A stretch of DNA of 44,823 bases from Jaenimonas drosophilae (GCA_030849065.1 JASAON010001512.1:1-44823), one strand, 5' to 3'; shown: positions 1-9,853, counted from the first letter of the stretch. Translations and numbers: made by a program. The notes: generated by a model from the letters alone, not told the origin.

Positions 1-179
1 GCGCGCTCGCGGCCGTGGGAGCTCTTCACCAGCTCGGTGCAGTTGGGGACGAAGATCTTGCCCTCCTGCTTGAAGTGCTGAGCGCACGTCTTGATCCAGC
101 GCCAGGCGTTGACGTCCTTGAGGGTGGCACCCTTCTGCTTGCCGATACGGCGGATCTTGTTGGCGGTAGCAGCGACCAT
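1..179 (-). CDS. RPS19: 40S ribosomal protein S19 (eS19), 5' part only
   Basis: The minus-strand frame starts with ATG at 177-179 and runs open off the left edge, giving 59 codons. The N-terminus is a short basic leader (MVAATANKIRRIGKQKG), then a stretch reading TLKDVNAWRWIKTCAQH, then GKIFVPNCTELVK and a SSHGRERA motif. This is the start of the eS19 fold and looks like kinetoplastid S19 proteins. eS19 is a small-subunit protein needed for 18S rRNA maturation. It is the most downstream gene of the array in this window. A pyrimidine tract and AG lie just upstream of the start, supporting this ATG. The C-terminal two thirds are outside the window. Confidence 0.88.
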   Translation of the reverse strand, partial: MVAATANKIRRIGKQKGATLKDVNAWRWIKTCAQHFKQEGKIFVPNCTELVKSSHGRER

Positions 180-1107
180 CGTTGCGATGTGTAGGAGTGA
201 CGATGCTAGTGTAGGTAATATGGCACGGAAAAGGGGGGAGAAGAGGAGAAAAAGGAAAAGCAATTGCGGGTGCGTGGAAGGAAGCATATCAACGACGCAA
301 GTGGAGTGAGGCAACGAAAACCAGAGGCACTGGTGCTTCATCCTTTCTTGTCCCATCATGACCAGCCAATGCCCCTCTCAAGTCGGAGGCCAACAACGGT
401 TGTAGGCATGCATTCTCTATCACATCGGGCAGCTTCATTCTGGCAGATACACGTGCCTCTTACTTTCACGCACGGTGAAGATGCTCATGCTGTCCGTTCC
501 GTCAAGATCACCGACTCACATAGTCTCTTTCTTCATTCGCCGTCATAACAAGTACAGAAAAGGCATCGATGATCTCACCCACACACGAAAGTAGAACGGG
601 GAACAAAGCGCAAACGAAGTCATGAAGATGGAAATGTGGTAGCAACCGGCGCCCACATAACCACATAAAGAGGGAGCGGAGGCGTAGAGTGGGCAGGAGG
701 GTTCTTCTTTGAAGTAAGAAGATCAAGAGAAGAAGGTATTGGTTCTGTTGTGTTTGTGGTGACTTGTGTTATCGAGTGTGTGGGTCCTCGTCGCCTCACC
801 CCTCCATCTACGGTGTTCTGATGGTTGGCATACGTGTTCAACCGCTTCACATCATCATTACCGCACCGCAACGTATGAGTGAGAGAGCAGATCCACGAGA
901 TTAGATCCGGAGAGATAAGGGTGTGGGCGCGAGGGCACCACCTGCTAGCAGCATCATCGCGGTTGGTTCCGAAGCAGAAAAATAAACAAATGTGTTGGCA
1001 CACGGCCCCTCTCTTCGTCTTCGTGTGTTGCCAATCTGTATGCGATGTGGTTCTATCATTCAAGCACTTGCAACTTCCACCAGTGCCGAACGCCACCCAC
1101 GTCGCTG
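180..1107. other. Intergenic region between RPS19 and the PPP phosphatase
   Basis: About 0.93 kb. Next to S19 it holds the predicted splice acceptor. The rest would be the 3' UTR of the phosphatase plus spacer. I see no tRNA-like or conserved protein signal. The small open frames here have no recognisable motifs. Confidence 0.5.
205..260 (-). promoter_or_regulatory. Predicted trans-splice acceptor and pyrimidine tract for RPS19
   Basis: On the plus strand 226-260 is almost pure purine, so the transcript carries a C/U tract of about 35 nt. The first AG after it in the minus-strand sense lies at plus 206-207 (TAG), predicting a spliced 5' UTR of about 26 nt before the S19 ATG. Tract, AG and short UTR match the known kinetoplastid trans-splicing layout. 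The exact site is inferred. Confidence 0.55.
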
Positions 1108-2877
1108 CTACTCATCCCGGTTGAAGTAGGACTCCAGGACGGGGTTTTTGATGAGGTGGCGGGCGGGTGGCGGCGGCAACACCCGCGGGCTTCCACAGTG
1201 AAGTGCAAAAGCAGAGCTTGCGGCCGCGTTGGCCAGCGGGGAGGCCTTTGGGCTGCCAGCGAGCCTGGCGCTGGCTGGCCGTTGATACACGTCGTAGGTG
1301 ACCACGTCAAAGTGAATGGGCTGGTCCATGGACGTGGTTGCGCCACGAAGAATGGCAATGGCTCCAGCGTTCTGTTGGATGCCACAGTAGTTGGAGGCGG
1401 AAAAGAGGGTAAGCACACAACCGTCATGGCTCCACTGGTAGCCCTCACGTACACACTGATGAGCTCGCACAATGAAGTGCATCTCTGGGGAGCACACGAA
1501 GGCTTCCTTCTCATGAGCCTCCTCGTTGGCGTGGTTGTCTGTGGGTGTGGCAAGCGCTGGCGATGGGGATGCAGTGTGGTGTGTTGGGGTGAAGGGGTAG
1601 CCGTGATTGGCATCGAGGAAGGTGCGGGTCACGCGGGCACCAAAGTTGTATCCGCACCCACGAACATTGAAGGTGCAGCCCTCCCCAATGTCGGAGGGGT
1701 CTGACCAGAGTAGTCCGTTGATGATTGTGCAATGATTCGCCGTCGTCTCCTGCTGTGAGTCATCCGAAGAGGTGGAGCTGCCCCCGTTGAGGCCAATGTG
1801 GCTGCACCCACCACGCTCTCCGGCGGATGTCGCCGTGAGCGCGAGATCACACACATCTGAAAACTGCGAGTAGCCCGCTGACCCGTACTCCTGCCGCCGC
1901 AGGAACTGCAGCGCTTCAATGCGCTTCGTGAAGGGGCTGAGACCTCCATGTGTGCAGAAGAAGTGCCCAGCCGCACATCGCACCACCGCCGCTAGTGGCA
2001 GCCAACAAAACAGGGAGTTAAAGTGCATCCACGACGCGTTGTTGGAGAACTCGGGCAGGCCAAAGGGCGTCCCGATGCCGGTTTCATTGCCCGTGAAGGA
2101 TGATTCACTCGTGAAGCACGATGACACCGACGGTAGCTTGGCGATGCACTCCTTCAGGAATCCGTACATGCGACTCGTCTGTGCATCTTCGTGGTTGCCG
2201 CGCAGAAGAAAAATGTGATTGGGGTACTCCACCTTCAAGGCGAGTAGCAGGAGCATCACCTCCACGCTTCGAGGGCCACGGTCCACGTAGTCGCCCAGAA
2301 AGAGGAACTTTCGCATGCCTTCACACGAATGTTCCCTCAATACCGTGTCAGTGGTTGTTGTTTCTTGTGTCTTGCCCATGGCATCACGACGTTCACGCAG
2401 GTGCACAGCGAATACGTTGAAGAGTAAATCGGTGAATTGACCGTGGATATCCCCAACCAGAACGAGGTCTTCGGTTGGTCGCACCTCAACCCCAATCACG
2501 GTGGGCTCCTTCTCGAGCAAAGATCTGGCGTCTGTGCAGAGGTCTGCCACCCCATCCACAGCCGAGCCTCCAAAGATGCTCGGAAGGTCGTAGTAGTCAG
2601 TGTAGGCATCATCGAAAAAGGGTGCGATGAGGCACGATATGACTCGGAGATAGCGGCCCACGGCTGGCGGCAGCCGTTGAGGGTCGTGGAAGTAGTATAG
2701 TGGCTCCTCCTCATTGGCGTGAAGAGGGGAGGCGGTGGCATCGTTGTGCGGCACCTCCTCGCACGCTGGGGCGTCAATTCGAAGCGGGGGGCGCTGGGGC
2801 AGCATTGTGTCGGACGAGCTCACCGCGGTGTTGCTCGCCACCTCCGCCAGGGGCGGAGGCACAACTTCATCACTCAT
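1108..2877 (-). CDS. PPP-family serine/threonine protein phosphatase, divergent
   Basis: A 589-residue protein with the complete PPP metallophosphatase signature: GDIHGQ (about 141), GDYVDRG (about 193), LRGNHE (about 225), HGGLSP (about 309), then LLWSDPS, RAHQ and FSASNYCG. The metal-binding Asp, His and Asn residues are all present, so it should be catalytically active, removing phosphate from Ser/Thr. It has an N-terminal extension of about 130 residues rich in Pro, Ala and Ser, and two large low-complexity insertions: one Ser/Thr/Gly-rich between HGGLSP and the SDPS motif, another before RAHQ. These make it nearly twice the size of a PP1 or PP2A catalytic subunit. It is not a clear PP1, PP2A, PP2B or PP5; kinetoplastids have several such atypical PPP enzymes. 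There is no TPR or EF-hand. ATG at 2875-2877. Confidence 0.88.
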   Translation of the reverse strand: MSDEVVPPPLAEVASNTAVSSSDTMLPQRPPLRIDAPACEEVPHNDATASPLHANEEEPLYYFHDPQRLPPAVGRYLRVISCLIAPFFDDAYTDYYDLPSIFGGSAVDGVADLCTDARSLLEKEPTVIGVEVRPTEDLVLVGDIHGQFTDLLFNVFAVHLRERRDAMGKTQETTTTDTVLREHSCEGMRKFLFLGDYVDRGPRSVEVMLLLLALKVEYPNHIFLLRGNHEDAQTSRMYGFLKECIAKLPSVSSCFTSESSFTGNETGIGTPFGLPEFSNNASWMHFNSLFCWLPLAAVVRCAAGHFFCTHGGLSPFTKRIEALQFLRRQEYGSAGYSQFSDVCDLALTATSAGERGGCSHIGLNGGSSTSSDDSQQETTANHCTIINGLLWSDPSDIGEGCTFNVRGCGYNFGARVTRTFLDANHGYPFTPTHHTASPSPALATPTDNHANEEAHEKEAFVCSPEMHFIVRAHQCVREGYQWSHDGCVLTLFSASNYCGIQQNAGAIAILRGATTSMDQPIHFDVVTYDVYQRPASARLAGSPKASPLANAAASSAFALHCGSPRVLPPPPARHLIKNPVLESYFNRDE

Positions 2878-3652
2878 GGAGGTTGCGCTAAGCCTATGAG
2901 TCTCAGCCTTTCCTATTCAATCCAGTGTGCGTGAAGCTTGAGTGAAAGTTGCCACGCACCCTCCCACCTCCTGTTGTTGCTCGGCAGATGATGGGAGTGT
3001 CTGTGTGAATCAGTCTTGGTCAGCGCGTATGTGCTGCGATGACTTCTAGCGGAGTCACAAGTTGGGAAGCAAGAGAAGAGACCTGACGCAGCAAAAAAAT
3101 GAAGATAATACGATGTTGATCTGGAAAAATGAGAAAAGAGAAAGTGAGCGCGTATCTGTGTGTAGGTGTTGTTGTTCGTGGCCTACCTAGAGCTATTTGC
3201 CTTACTCAACCTACTTCCTACGTGCGTATGTGCAACGCAAGCTTGCTACGGTACAAAAAAAAAGACAGCGGGTGATGAGGTGCAGCACACGTATTTCCAC
3301 ACTCTTAGACATGGAGTTAGTTAGATGCGAGAACGAACGTCCACCATCATACGAGAGAGCACGTGCACAAGAGATGAAGTGGCCATCACGATCACGGTGG
3401 AAGGAGAAGCGGTATCATACCGCATATGAAAAGGCACAACAACCAACAACGAAAAAGAACAAAAGACTCAAGGTGAGAGAGGTGGAGTTGGCGCGCCAAC
3501 AAACATGCATGAAACAAAGCATTGGTTCGACGTTCAGATGCCTGTAAAAGCAATCAAGCAGTGGTGTACGTATGGCATCATCATCACACGACATCATCAT
3601 TGCTTGTAGCAACTTCACAATGGGTAGCAGAGAGGAAAAGTGAGTTCAGGAG
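2878..3652. other. Intergenic region upstream of the PPP phosphatase
   Basis: About 0.78 kb. Purine-rich (pyrimidine on the transcript) stretches near 3061-3082 and 3122-3150 are candidate splice-acceptor tracts for the phosphatase, but no single AG stands out. A perfect 14-bp palindrome lies at 3487-3500. No gene is recognised. Confidence 0.45.
3487..3500. repeat. Perfect 14-bp palindrome (GTTGGCG|CGCCAAC)
   Basis: The arms GTTGGCG and CGCCAAC are exact reverse complements with no spacer. The core resembles that of a second, longer palindrome at 10157-10174. Non-coding location; function unknown. Confidence 0.6.
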
Positions 3653-5059
3653 TCAGTTCAGTGCCGTCGAGGGTTGATGGCTTTGCGAGCTGCGTCGCCG
3701 AATCTCACGATGTCGCTGTGCGTGGAGAGCCTCCTTCAGCTTTACGAGCCGCTTTGCCGAGTTTGGAGAGAGCGGTGCCTGGAGGGCGTAGTTCACGAGT
3801 ACCTGAGCGGTGTGTTGTTTGCGGGGGCTGGAGGGAGGGCGTGGGTTGTGAAGCACTGGCGTCATGCCCAGGCCCAGAGACATCACCACAACACGCGGGG
3901 CAGCGGCAGGGGCCTCCGCCAATGGAGCGAGGTGAAAGGGCCGTGGCGCTTGTGTGGGCGGTAGCTGGGCACCAACCTCGCCCGCCGCGGTGGGCTGCCG
4001 AAGCCGGTCCGCACGCATGACGATCTCAACCTTCACGTCCTCGCTGCCGCGGCCGCTTGTTGGTGCTCCACGGCTGCCACGCCGCTTAGATCCACGACGT
4101 ACTCTGCGTCGTGGAAGAGGTGAAGCGACCTGCGGGACCTCCGTCAGGAGCGCCGACGGGTGTGCGTGTGCATCCTCCTCCTTATCGCTGAGAACGAGGC
4201 TCGCGCTGCACACCACATCCTGGGGGTTCTCCGCCTCCTCCTCAGCCGCCTCCCCACTCTTGTGGGCAGCCTCTTCTGCCCCGGCGCCGGGCATCAGTCG
4301 TAGAGGGGCCACGTCCCCGTCAGATCCGCGTGGGTGAAGTGGGGGATGCGGCGCATCCTGCTCCGGCTCATCAAAGCTGTGGGTGCTACGCAGCAAGGCG
4401 AGCTCCTCCCGCAGGCCTTCGGGGAGTGTGCGCTCCACCAAGGTGGCACCTGCACCGGTCATGCAGTTGATCACATCCCGCGGCACCTCCAGCGGCCGAG
4501 CTGTTTGGCCCAGTGAAGGTGGCACCTCGCCACCGGTGTTTCCCGGGTGAAAGCGCCGGCCGCTGGCGATGCTGCCGGTGCTGCTGCCAATGGTCAAGTT
4601 GCTGAACCGCGTGCTGCCAAAGTGGCGAGATGGTGAGCGGGCCGTTGCCAGACGACTGTGGGCGGAGGCTGGCGGGGAGAAGAGGCCCTCAGCGCTCAGG
4701 CTCGGATACATGAGGGTTCCGTTCTTGCTGTTGCCGCCTGTGGCATCACGTGTTCGCGGGGATGTGATGCCGCTGTTGGCATGAAGTAGGAGAGGGTAGT
4801 TGTTGTTGCTGGTTGTTGGGGGAAATGAGGTTGAGCCATTGGGGCGGTCGTAGGGATCGGTATGTGTGAGGCTATCACGCCCCTTGGGGGCGAAGTGGAC
4901 ACGAGAGGCAAGGGAGTGGCGGCGGTGCCGGCGCGTCAGCTGCTGCCGAAGACTGCGATACCACGTGGCTGTTGCAGTGCCTGGTCGGACTCCGCAGAGC
5001 AGAAGCTCCTCCTCTGTGGTGAGATCATCCGCTTCATCGCCGCACACATCACCTTCCAT
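3653..5059 (-). CDS. Hypothetical protein, largely disordered, 468 aa
   Basis: An open minus-strand frame from ATG 5057-5059, with GC-rich codon use like its neighbours. The product is rich in Ser, Pro, Arg, Gly and Ala. It has basic Arg/Ser patches (for example RRRVRRGSKRRGSRG about two thirds along, and RRHRRH near residue 45) and an acidic, Glu-rich segment around residues 265-300. I see no catalytic motif, membrane segment or signal peptide. The pattern suits an intrinsically disordered scaffold or a regulated phosphoprotein, but that is only composition-based. The start is supported by a strong purine tract on the plus strand at about 5124-5143, which would be a pyrimidine tract in the transcript. 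Function not recognised. Confidence 0.72.
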   Translation of the reverse strand: MEGDVCGDEADDLTTEEELLLCGVRPGTATATWYRSLRQQLTRRHRRHSLASRVHFAPKGRDSLTHTDPYDRPNGSTSFPPTTSNNNYPLLLHANSGITSPRTRDATGGNSKNGTLMYPSLSAEGLFSPPASAHSRLATARSPSRHFGSTRFSNLTIGSSTGSIASGRRFHPGNTGGEVPPSLGQTARPLEVPRDVINCMTGAGATLVERTLPEGLREELALLRSTHSFDEPEQDAPHPPLHPRGSDGDVAPLRLMPGAGAEEAAHKSGEAAEEEAENPQDVVCSASLVLSDKEEDAHAHPSALLTEVPQVASPLPRRRVRRGSKRRGSRGAPTSGRGSEDVKVEIVMRADRLRQPTAAGEVGAQLPPTQAPRPFHLAPLAEAPAAAPRVVVMSLGLGMTPVLHNPRPPSSPRKQHTAQVLVNYALQAPLSPNSAKRLVKLKEALHAQRHREIRRRSSQSHQPSTALN

Positions 5060-5564
5060 GATGTTGTTCTATCTATATGTTCCTGGTATGCACAAGGGCT
5101 AAACAAGCCTTCACCAACGTAGGGTGAAAGGGGGGGGGAGAGGTTCAGATCCACCAGAGAAGGATCAGGTGGGGGTCCTCCACCTCCGTAAGAATCTCTC
5201 CTTACGAACAGCACACGAAGAAGAAGAAGAGAGGGAAGGCACAATGAGCGTACACGAACACGAAGTAGCACAACCAACCAAAAAAAAAAGAGATGGGCAG
5301 AGCAGAGGACCTCACACTCCGCCCTCCTTCTCAGGTGCGGAGTGAGCTGCCTCATCTCACCCACCATTCAGCAAAAACTCGCACTTAACATGGAAGTGTC
5401 GTGTTGTACGACATCCTCTAAGTGGTGCTGCACCAGCAGCCCTACGTACATCAGTCATGGACGCGTCCCCCCCCACTATTCACAGAAACAGAACAACTCC
5501 AGGCAGCTGAAGGGAGTTGGTGGAGCTCAAAGGGGGGTAAGTGAGGGCGATGGGGAGAGGAACA
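5060..5564. other. Intergenic region
   Basis: About 0.5 kb. A G-rich purine run at 5124-5143 reads as a C/U tract on the transcript, with the next AG near 5110, and is the likely splice acceptor of the 468-residue gene. Nothing else recognised. Confidence 0.45.
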
Positions 5565-6431
5565 TCAATCATCTTCGTCCTCCTCCTCCTCCGCCTCCTC
5601 CTCTGCCTGGCGTCGCCGACGCTCTATGCGGGCGGCCTTCCGCGCCGCCTTTCGCGCCAATCGAGCCTGCTCACGGACCTCCTCATCGTAGGTCTTCAGC
5701 ACCTCATTTCGCACTACGACGGCGTTGTAAAAGATGCGCTTCCACTTGTTGCAGTTGCACCCCGTTGCCACCAGTGTATCCTTCACACCCATCACACGCA
5801 CCTTGTTGGCGGGGTCGGGGTCCTCCATCCTGGAGTAGCGCAGACGCTCACCGCGAACAAAGAAGAGCATGCATGGGGTGCTCTTCACCTCGAGGAAGTG
5901 CAGAAGATCCACCAGCTGCTGGTAGGCGGTTTGGTGGAGCTCCTTCACCTCCACAGCGTTTGGCTGACGTCCCGTCAAGGCAAAGGCTACATCCTTCGCA
6001 ATGAGAGGTTTGATGTTCGTCTCAGCCGGCATGCAGGCACAGACGTGGAAGAAACGAACATGGCGACGTTGCTTCACGTCCCTCTCCGTCGTGATGAGCC
6101 GCTGCTGCACTTCACTAAAAAAGTGGCTTCGGCGAGCCGCCTCCTCCTCCTCCTCCTCTTCTTCTTCCTCCTCCTCCTCCTCTTCCTCTTCCTCATCATC
6201 CGTCCTCTCCGGGCGGAACTGGTTTACCTCTGTCGGAATGAACCTCGGGTACTTAATCTTGCGAATGCCGCTGTGCTTGCACAGGGTCGAGGTAACTACC
6301 ACTACACAGAGGTTTTCGATATCCTTGGCGACGAGGTTCTCAAAGTCCTCCACGTTGAGGAGCATCCGGAGTTGCTGCTGTGGCTTGGGGCCACCCTCGG
6401 AGCTTCCCTCACTACGATCATCATCCGACAT
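5565..6431 (-). CDS. Thioredoxin-fold-like protein with acidic insertion and atypical active site
   Basis: 288 residues. A beta strand (VVVVTST, 43-49) leads into LCKHS (50-54), where a thioredoxin would carry CxxC; here only one Cys is present. After an insertion come a second strand (HVRFFHVCA, about 124-132), helices, and FLEVKSTPCMLFFVRGERL (179-197), which looks like the thioredoxin cis-Pro loop and following strand. The insertion at about 70-105 includes 18 consecutive Glu (residues 80-97). The C-terminus (253-288) is a charged Arg/Lys then Glu/Asp tail. A catalytic oxidoreductase role is doubtful with one Cys; a structural or flagellar thioredoxin-like protein is possible. The fold call is from pattern only. 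ATG at 6429-6431, with a pyrimidine tract upstream at about 6515-6536. Confidence 0.7.
   Translation of the reverse strand: MSDDDRSEGSSEGGPKPQQQLRMLLNVEDFENLVAKDIENLCVVVVTSTLCKHSGIRKIKYPRFIPTEVNQFRPERTDDEEEEEEEEEEEEEEEEEEAARRSHFFSEVQQRLITTERDVKQRRHVRFFHVCACMPAETNIKPLIAKDVAFALTGRQPNAVEVKELHQTAYQQLVDLLHFLEVKSTPCMLFFVRGERLRYSRMEDPDPANKVRVMGVKDTLVATGCNCNKWKRIFYNAVVVRNEVLKTYDEEVREQARLARKAARKAARIERRRRQAEEEAEEEEDEDD
6141..6194 (-). repeat. Trinucleotide run encoding 18 Glu
   Basis: A (CTC/TTC)18 tract on the plus strand, in frame with the thioredoxin-like gene, followed by two Asp codons. Mixed GAG and GAA codons suggest the run is not a very recent pure slippage event. Confidence 0.85.
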
Positions 6432-6572
6432 GGTGTGCGGAAGGTGGTTGGTTTGGCCGTCTAGATTTCTTCAGAATGTCAGTGCTGCCGCAACGTGTGA
6501 GCGTCGCTGCTACTCGGAAAAGAAAGGAGGGAAAGTGCGCTCTCCCTGCTACCCCCGAAAAGCGTGTGCGTA

Positions 6573-6590
6573 AGAGAGAGAGAGAGAGAG
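6573..6590. repeat. GA dinucleotide repeat
   Basis: Nine GA units on the plus strand (UC on the transcript), upstream of the thioredoxin-like gene. It could act as part of a pyrimidine tract for trans-splicing. Confidence 0.7.
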
Positions 6591-6757
6591 AAAATGTGGA
6601 AGTGGTAGTAGAAGGTTTGGAAGTGATGGTGTATCCTAACATGGAAGTGTATGCTTCTTCCCCGTTGTGTGTAAAGGTGGAAGTGTTGTCTGAGCTCATT
6701 TAGGTTATGGCAGAACACATTACTCGATGTGGAGGATAGGTACGTCGTACCACGGTG

Positions 6758-7888
6758 CTAGAACTTTGGACGACGACGGCGCAGGGTGTACTTGGAGTCC
6801 TCGGAGGTTTCAAGGCCACGACGGCGGCGCTCCTCCTTCTTGAGAAGCACCCAATCACGTGTGCCAGTTACTGGGCGGTTATCCTTACGCCGACGCTTTC
6901 CTTCGCGGCTGTAGTTGTTGGACTGGCGCCCGCGCTTTGCGCCCGCCACACGGCCACCAACCCGCACGCGATCACGCTCCTCCTCCTCCTCCTCCTCGTC
7001 TTCCTCCTCCTCTCCCTCTTCCATCTCCTCGCCCTCTTCGCCCTCACTGGCGAGGTCGTCCTCCCCGAGGGCCACTGGCGGCACAAAGCCCCCAGCGACC
7101 TGGCCAGCCTGCAGCACAAGATAGTGCTTCTTGGCCCTGCTAGAGTGGGGGAAATCCACCACCACACCACCACTAAAGCCGCACTTCATGGCCGCACGTG
7201 TGATCATGTGCACCTGCTCGGGGCAGCTCGGGTAAAACTGAATCACCGCCTTGGCACCACGACGAAGTGCGTTGTAGAGTGATTGGAAGAGCGCGCCAAG
7301 ACGGCGTTGGGGCACCTCACCCTTGCGGGTGCTGTGGCAGAGCCACTGAATAGCAGAGATGGAAACACAACCATCAAAACTGCCCGGGCGGAAGGGCAGG
7401 CCGCAGCCAATATCACCTTGCACCACCTCCACCATGGGTGGTCCAGCAGGAACAGAGGCACGAATCTCCTCCTCCTCTTCCTCTTCCTCCTCTTCACTCT
7501 CTGATGGAGCTAGTCCCCAACGCACATGGCTCGTATCCACGCGTGTTTGAGATCCAGAGAAGCTCGTCGGTGCCTCCTTCACCTCCGAGAGCCCACACCG
7601 CCTCAGCTCCGCCTCCTTCGCCAGCCTGAGCATATCACCGCTGATATCCACACCCATCCACGTATACCCACTCTCCGTGAGCACATCACCGCTGATGCCA
7701 CTTCCGCAGCCAATGTCGAGCAGCAACGATCCATGGCTTCCTGCTGGGAGATTGAGGAGCTCCAACGCACGTGAGGTCATGAAGCGCTGAATCGCTAGCA
7801 CACGTGTGCTCACGGTGTAGCGCTTTGCTTCTTCCGCATTGTAGTAGATCTCTGGAGGGTTTTCGAGCTCCGGCCGTGGAGGGGGCAT
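6758..7888 (-). CDS. BUD23: 18S rRNA (guanine-N7) methyltransferase Bud23/WBSCR22
   Basis: 376 residues. The N-terminus reads PPEIYYNAEEAKRYTVSTRV, then the SAM-binding motif LDIGCGSG (57-64), then GVDIS (79-83), LPFRPGSFDG (164-173) and ISAIQWLC (177-184), all typical of Bud23. The Lys/Arg-rich C-terminal domain (about 318-376) ends in RRRRPKF like its homologues. Bud23 with Trm112 methylates a guanine in the 18S rRNA decoding region and acts in late 40S assembly. Two insertions are unusual: residues about 98-150 inside the methyltransferase fold, including a Glu run (132-141), and an acidic block at 281-305 before the C-terminal domain. The yeast protein is about 275 residues, so these explain the extra length. 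ATG at 7886-7888 follows a clear splice signal. Confidence 0.94.
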   Translation of the reverse strand: MPPPRPELENPPEIYYNAEEAKRYTVSTRVLAIQRFMTSRALELLNLPAGSHGSLLLDIGCGSGISGDVLTESGYTWMGVDISGDMLRLAKEAELRRCGLSEVKEAPTSFSGSQTRVDTSHVRWGLAPSESEEEEEEEEEEIRASVPAGPPMVEVVQGDIGCGLPFRPGSFDGCVSISAIQWLCHSTRKGEVPQRRLGALFQSLYNALRRGAKAVIQFYPSCPEQVHMITRAAMKCGFSGGVVVDFPHSSRAKKHYLVLQAGQVAGGFVPPVALGEDDLASEGEEGEEMEEGEEEEDEEEEEEERDRVRVGGRVAGAKRGRQSNNYSREGKRRRKDNRPVTGTRDWVLLKKEERRRRGLETSEDSKYTLRRRRPKF

Positions 7889-7927
7889 CTGATCGGGTGC
7901 GTCGGATTATGTCTAGGCGCCCACGTT

Positions 7928-7961
7928 TCTAGCAAAAGCAAAGAAACCAAGAGAGGTAGAA
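7928..7961 (-). promoter_or_regulatory. Predicted trans-splice acceptor and pyrimidine tract for BUD23
   Basis: The plus strand is purine-rich at 7931-7961, giving a C/U tract on the transcript. The next AG in the minus-strand sense is plus 7929-7930 (GCTAG context), predicting a 5' UTR of about 40 nt. Confidence 0.55.
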
Positions 7962-8569
7962 TGGTATGATGATGTATCTGGATCACATAGATGATAGAAC
8001 ACGTTGGTGAGCCTCACAAGACCTACCCAACGCCAAACGTGAATTGTATATGTTTTTTTTTGCACGGCACCCGCCACCCCTGTACTGGCAACGGCGTGAA
8101 GAAGGAGGACCAATTGCCAACGCAGCCGGTGCCTCGAGTTCCATCTCCGTACCAATCCTGGGGTGGTGATGGGGGCGGTATTCTTTTCGATGCATGAAGG
8201 CGAAGGATGCTTCAGCCTCTACCTGCTTAGCAATGGAAAGAGAAGTGGCAAGCTCGATCTCCACGATAGCTCATCGCCATTTATTGAATTCCCATACTGC
8301 CAAGCAGTCTCCGCATATCATCATCGTCATGCCCAGTCTCCGCGCAGCTTGAGTTGCTGCAACAGAGTGTGGGTGAATGAGCTCCATCCCTGGATCTCAC
8401 CAACGAAGATGATTCGGTGCCAGAAAACTCCTTTGTTGCGTGTTCGTAATGTATTTCTTTTTATACAGCAGAAAAGGGTGAGTTTTTCTCTTTTGATGCT
8501 CTCAACGTGTTATCCAGTACCACCTCGCAGAGCCACACACACACGTACACAAACAAGCAACATCCAACA

Positions 8570-8592
8570 CTCTCAGCAACACATGCTGGGAG
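8570..8592. repeat. Inverted repeat, 9-bp arms, 5-nt loop
   Basis: Arms 8570-8578 and 8584-8592 pair over nine positions with one G-T wobble around the loop ACACA. On the minus strand the wobble becomes a mismatch, so the hairpin favours a plus-strand RNA. No flanking T-run suggests a terminator. Confidence 0.5.
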
Positions 8593-9694
8593 TGAATGTA
8601 AGTAAGCTTGTCTGTGCGTCAAGAGCTGCGGCAAGGACAACTGACAACGGGAGAACAAACCACGTGTCCCGCATGCATGGAAGATGGCGGTGAGCGTGCA
8701 ACAAACAGCAAACAACAAGAAGTTCGATGGGCTCCTTTCTCACATTGAGTGCCCTGTGAGGAGCAGAATGAGAGATGCCGTAGAGACGGTAGGTGCAATG
8801 GCAGGATGGCCACCACCCTCCTCCTCCCCGTCACTCATCCACAGCCCATCTCCGAATGCGAGTACACAACACGTTCAAAACACAAGTCAACATTCATCTT
8901 TCTTCTTTCACAGATTCATGAGTGTACTCGACGTCCAATCAACTGGAAATGGGCTTTCCTTGTTTGTGTGTGGAGAGAGATGGAAGAGGAGGTTGGGAGA
9001 GCCAACACAGCAAGCGGCATCCATGGTGAGATGAAGAAACAACAAAAGAAGTAAATAAAAAAATCGGGGGTGGGGTGAAGTTAGTGATGGTCAGCCGAGG
9101 CCACATCGTAGGAATGAAAGAAGAACGAAAAAAAAAACGGCGATGTTGTGCGACCCGAAGCAGAGGAAAACCTATCAGCGCCGCAATCAGAAACGAAAGA
9201 AAGCCACGCGATTGAGCAGGTTGGCCTCACGTACAATCTCTCATTGCTTCCTTCTACACACATCATCTGCCCTTCACACACACAAGCACAAGGTGAAGAG
9301 ATAAACCTGATGGATAGTTACGTGGGCCACTGCTACGGTGAGCACAAACATCGCGAGTGTGAAGGCTGGGCTACAATCACCGCCAAACTCTTCACAAAGC
9401 ACACACAAATGGGAAAAAAAAAGAATCAAAACAAACAAAGGAAGCAATCACTCTTCCTTTCCCCTTGAGTAGCTCCATGGGGCACACCCGCACGCCCTCC
9501 AAGTCCATCTCAGACAACACAAGGTTAGAGTAAAGGGCGGGCAGGTGTGTGCAGGGCTTGAGAGGAAGCGGGGAAAGCGAAGTGAGCTCCCTCTGAGTTG
9601 GATGCCAGCGCACGATGATCGTACTTATAAAACAGGCCGCACCTCGCCAAGCTGGCAACACAGTGCAGTGTTGTGAATCATCTTCACATGTTTT

Positions 9695-9709
9695 CGTCTG
9701 GTCCAGACG
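9695..9709. repeat. Odd-length palindrome CGTCTGG-T-CCAGACG
   Basis: Exact 7-bp arms around a single central base. Non-coding; too tight to form a normal RNA hairpin without opening about one base pair. Confidence 0.6.
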
Positions 9710-9853
9710 GGAGAAGGATGCAGCTGTTTGGATAGTTGGGAAGGGATGCATGATTGCACTTCCGTCTTTCGCACACAATCCTCTGCTCTGGCACGGCACA
9801 TAGTAGCCCATCAACGCGATGGGTGAGGTGCGTGGGAGGTTGGCACGGTTTGA

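Noticed and set aside
5541..6464. A 307-codon plus-strand frame opposite the thioredoxin-like gene
   Set aside because: It is the antisense shadow of a real gene and is Leu-rich only because it reads the Glu codons backwards.
8163..8693. A 176-codon plus-strand open frame
   Set aside because: Opposite to all real genes and without recognisable motifs.
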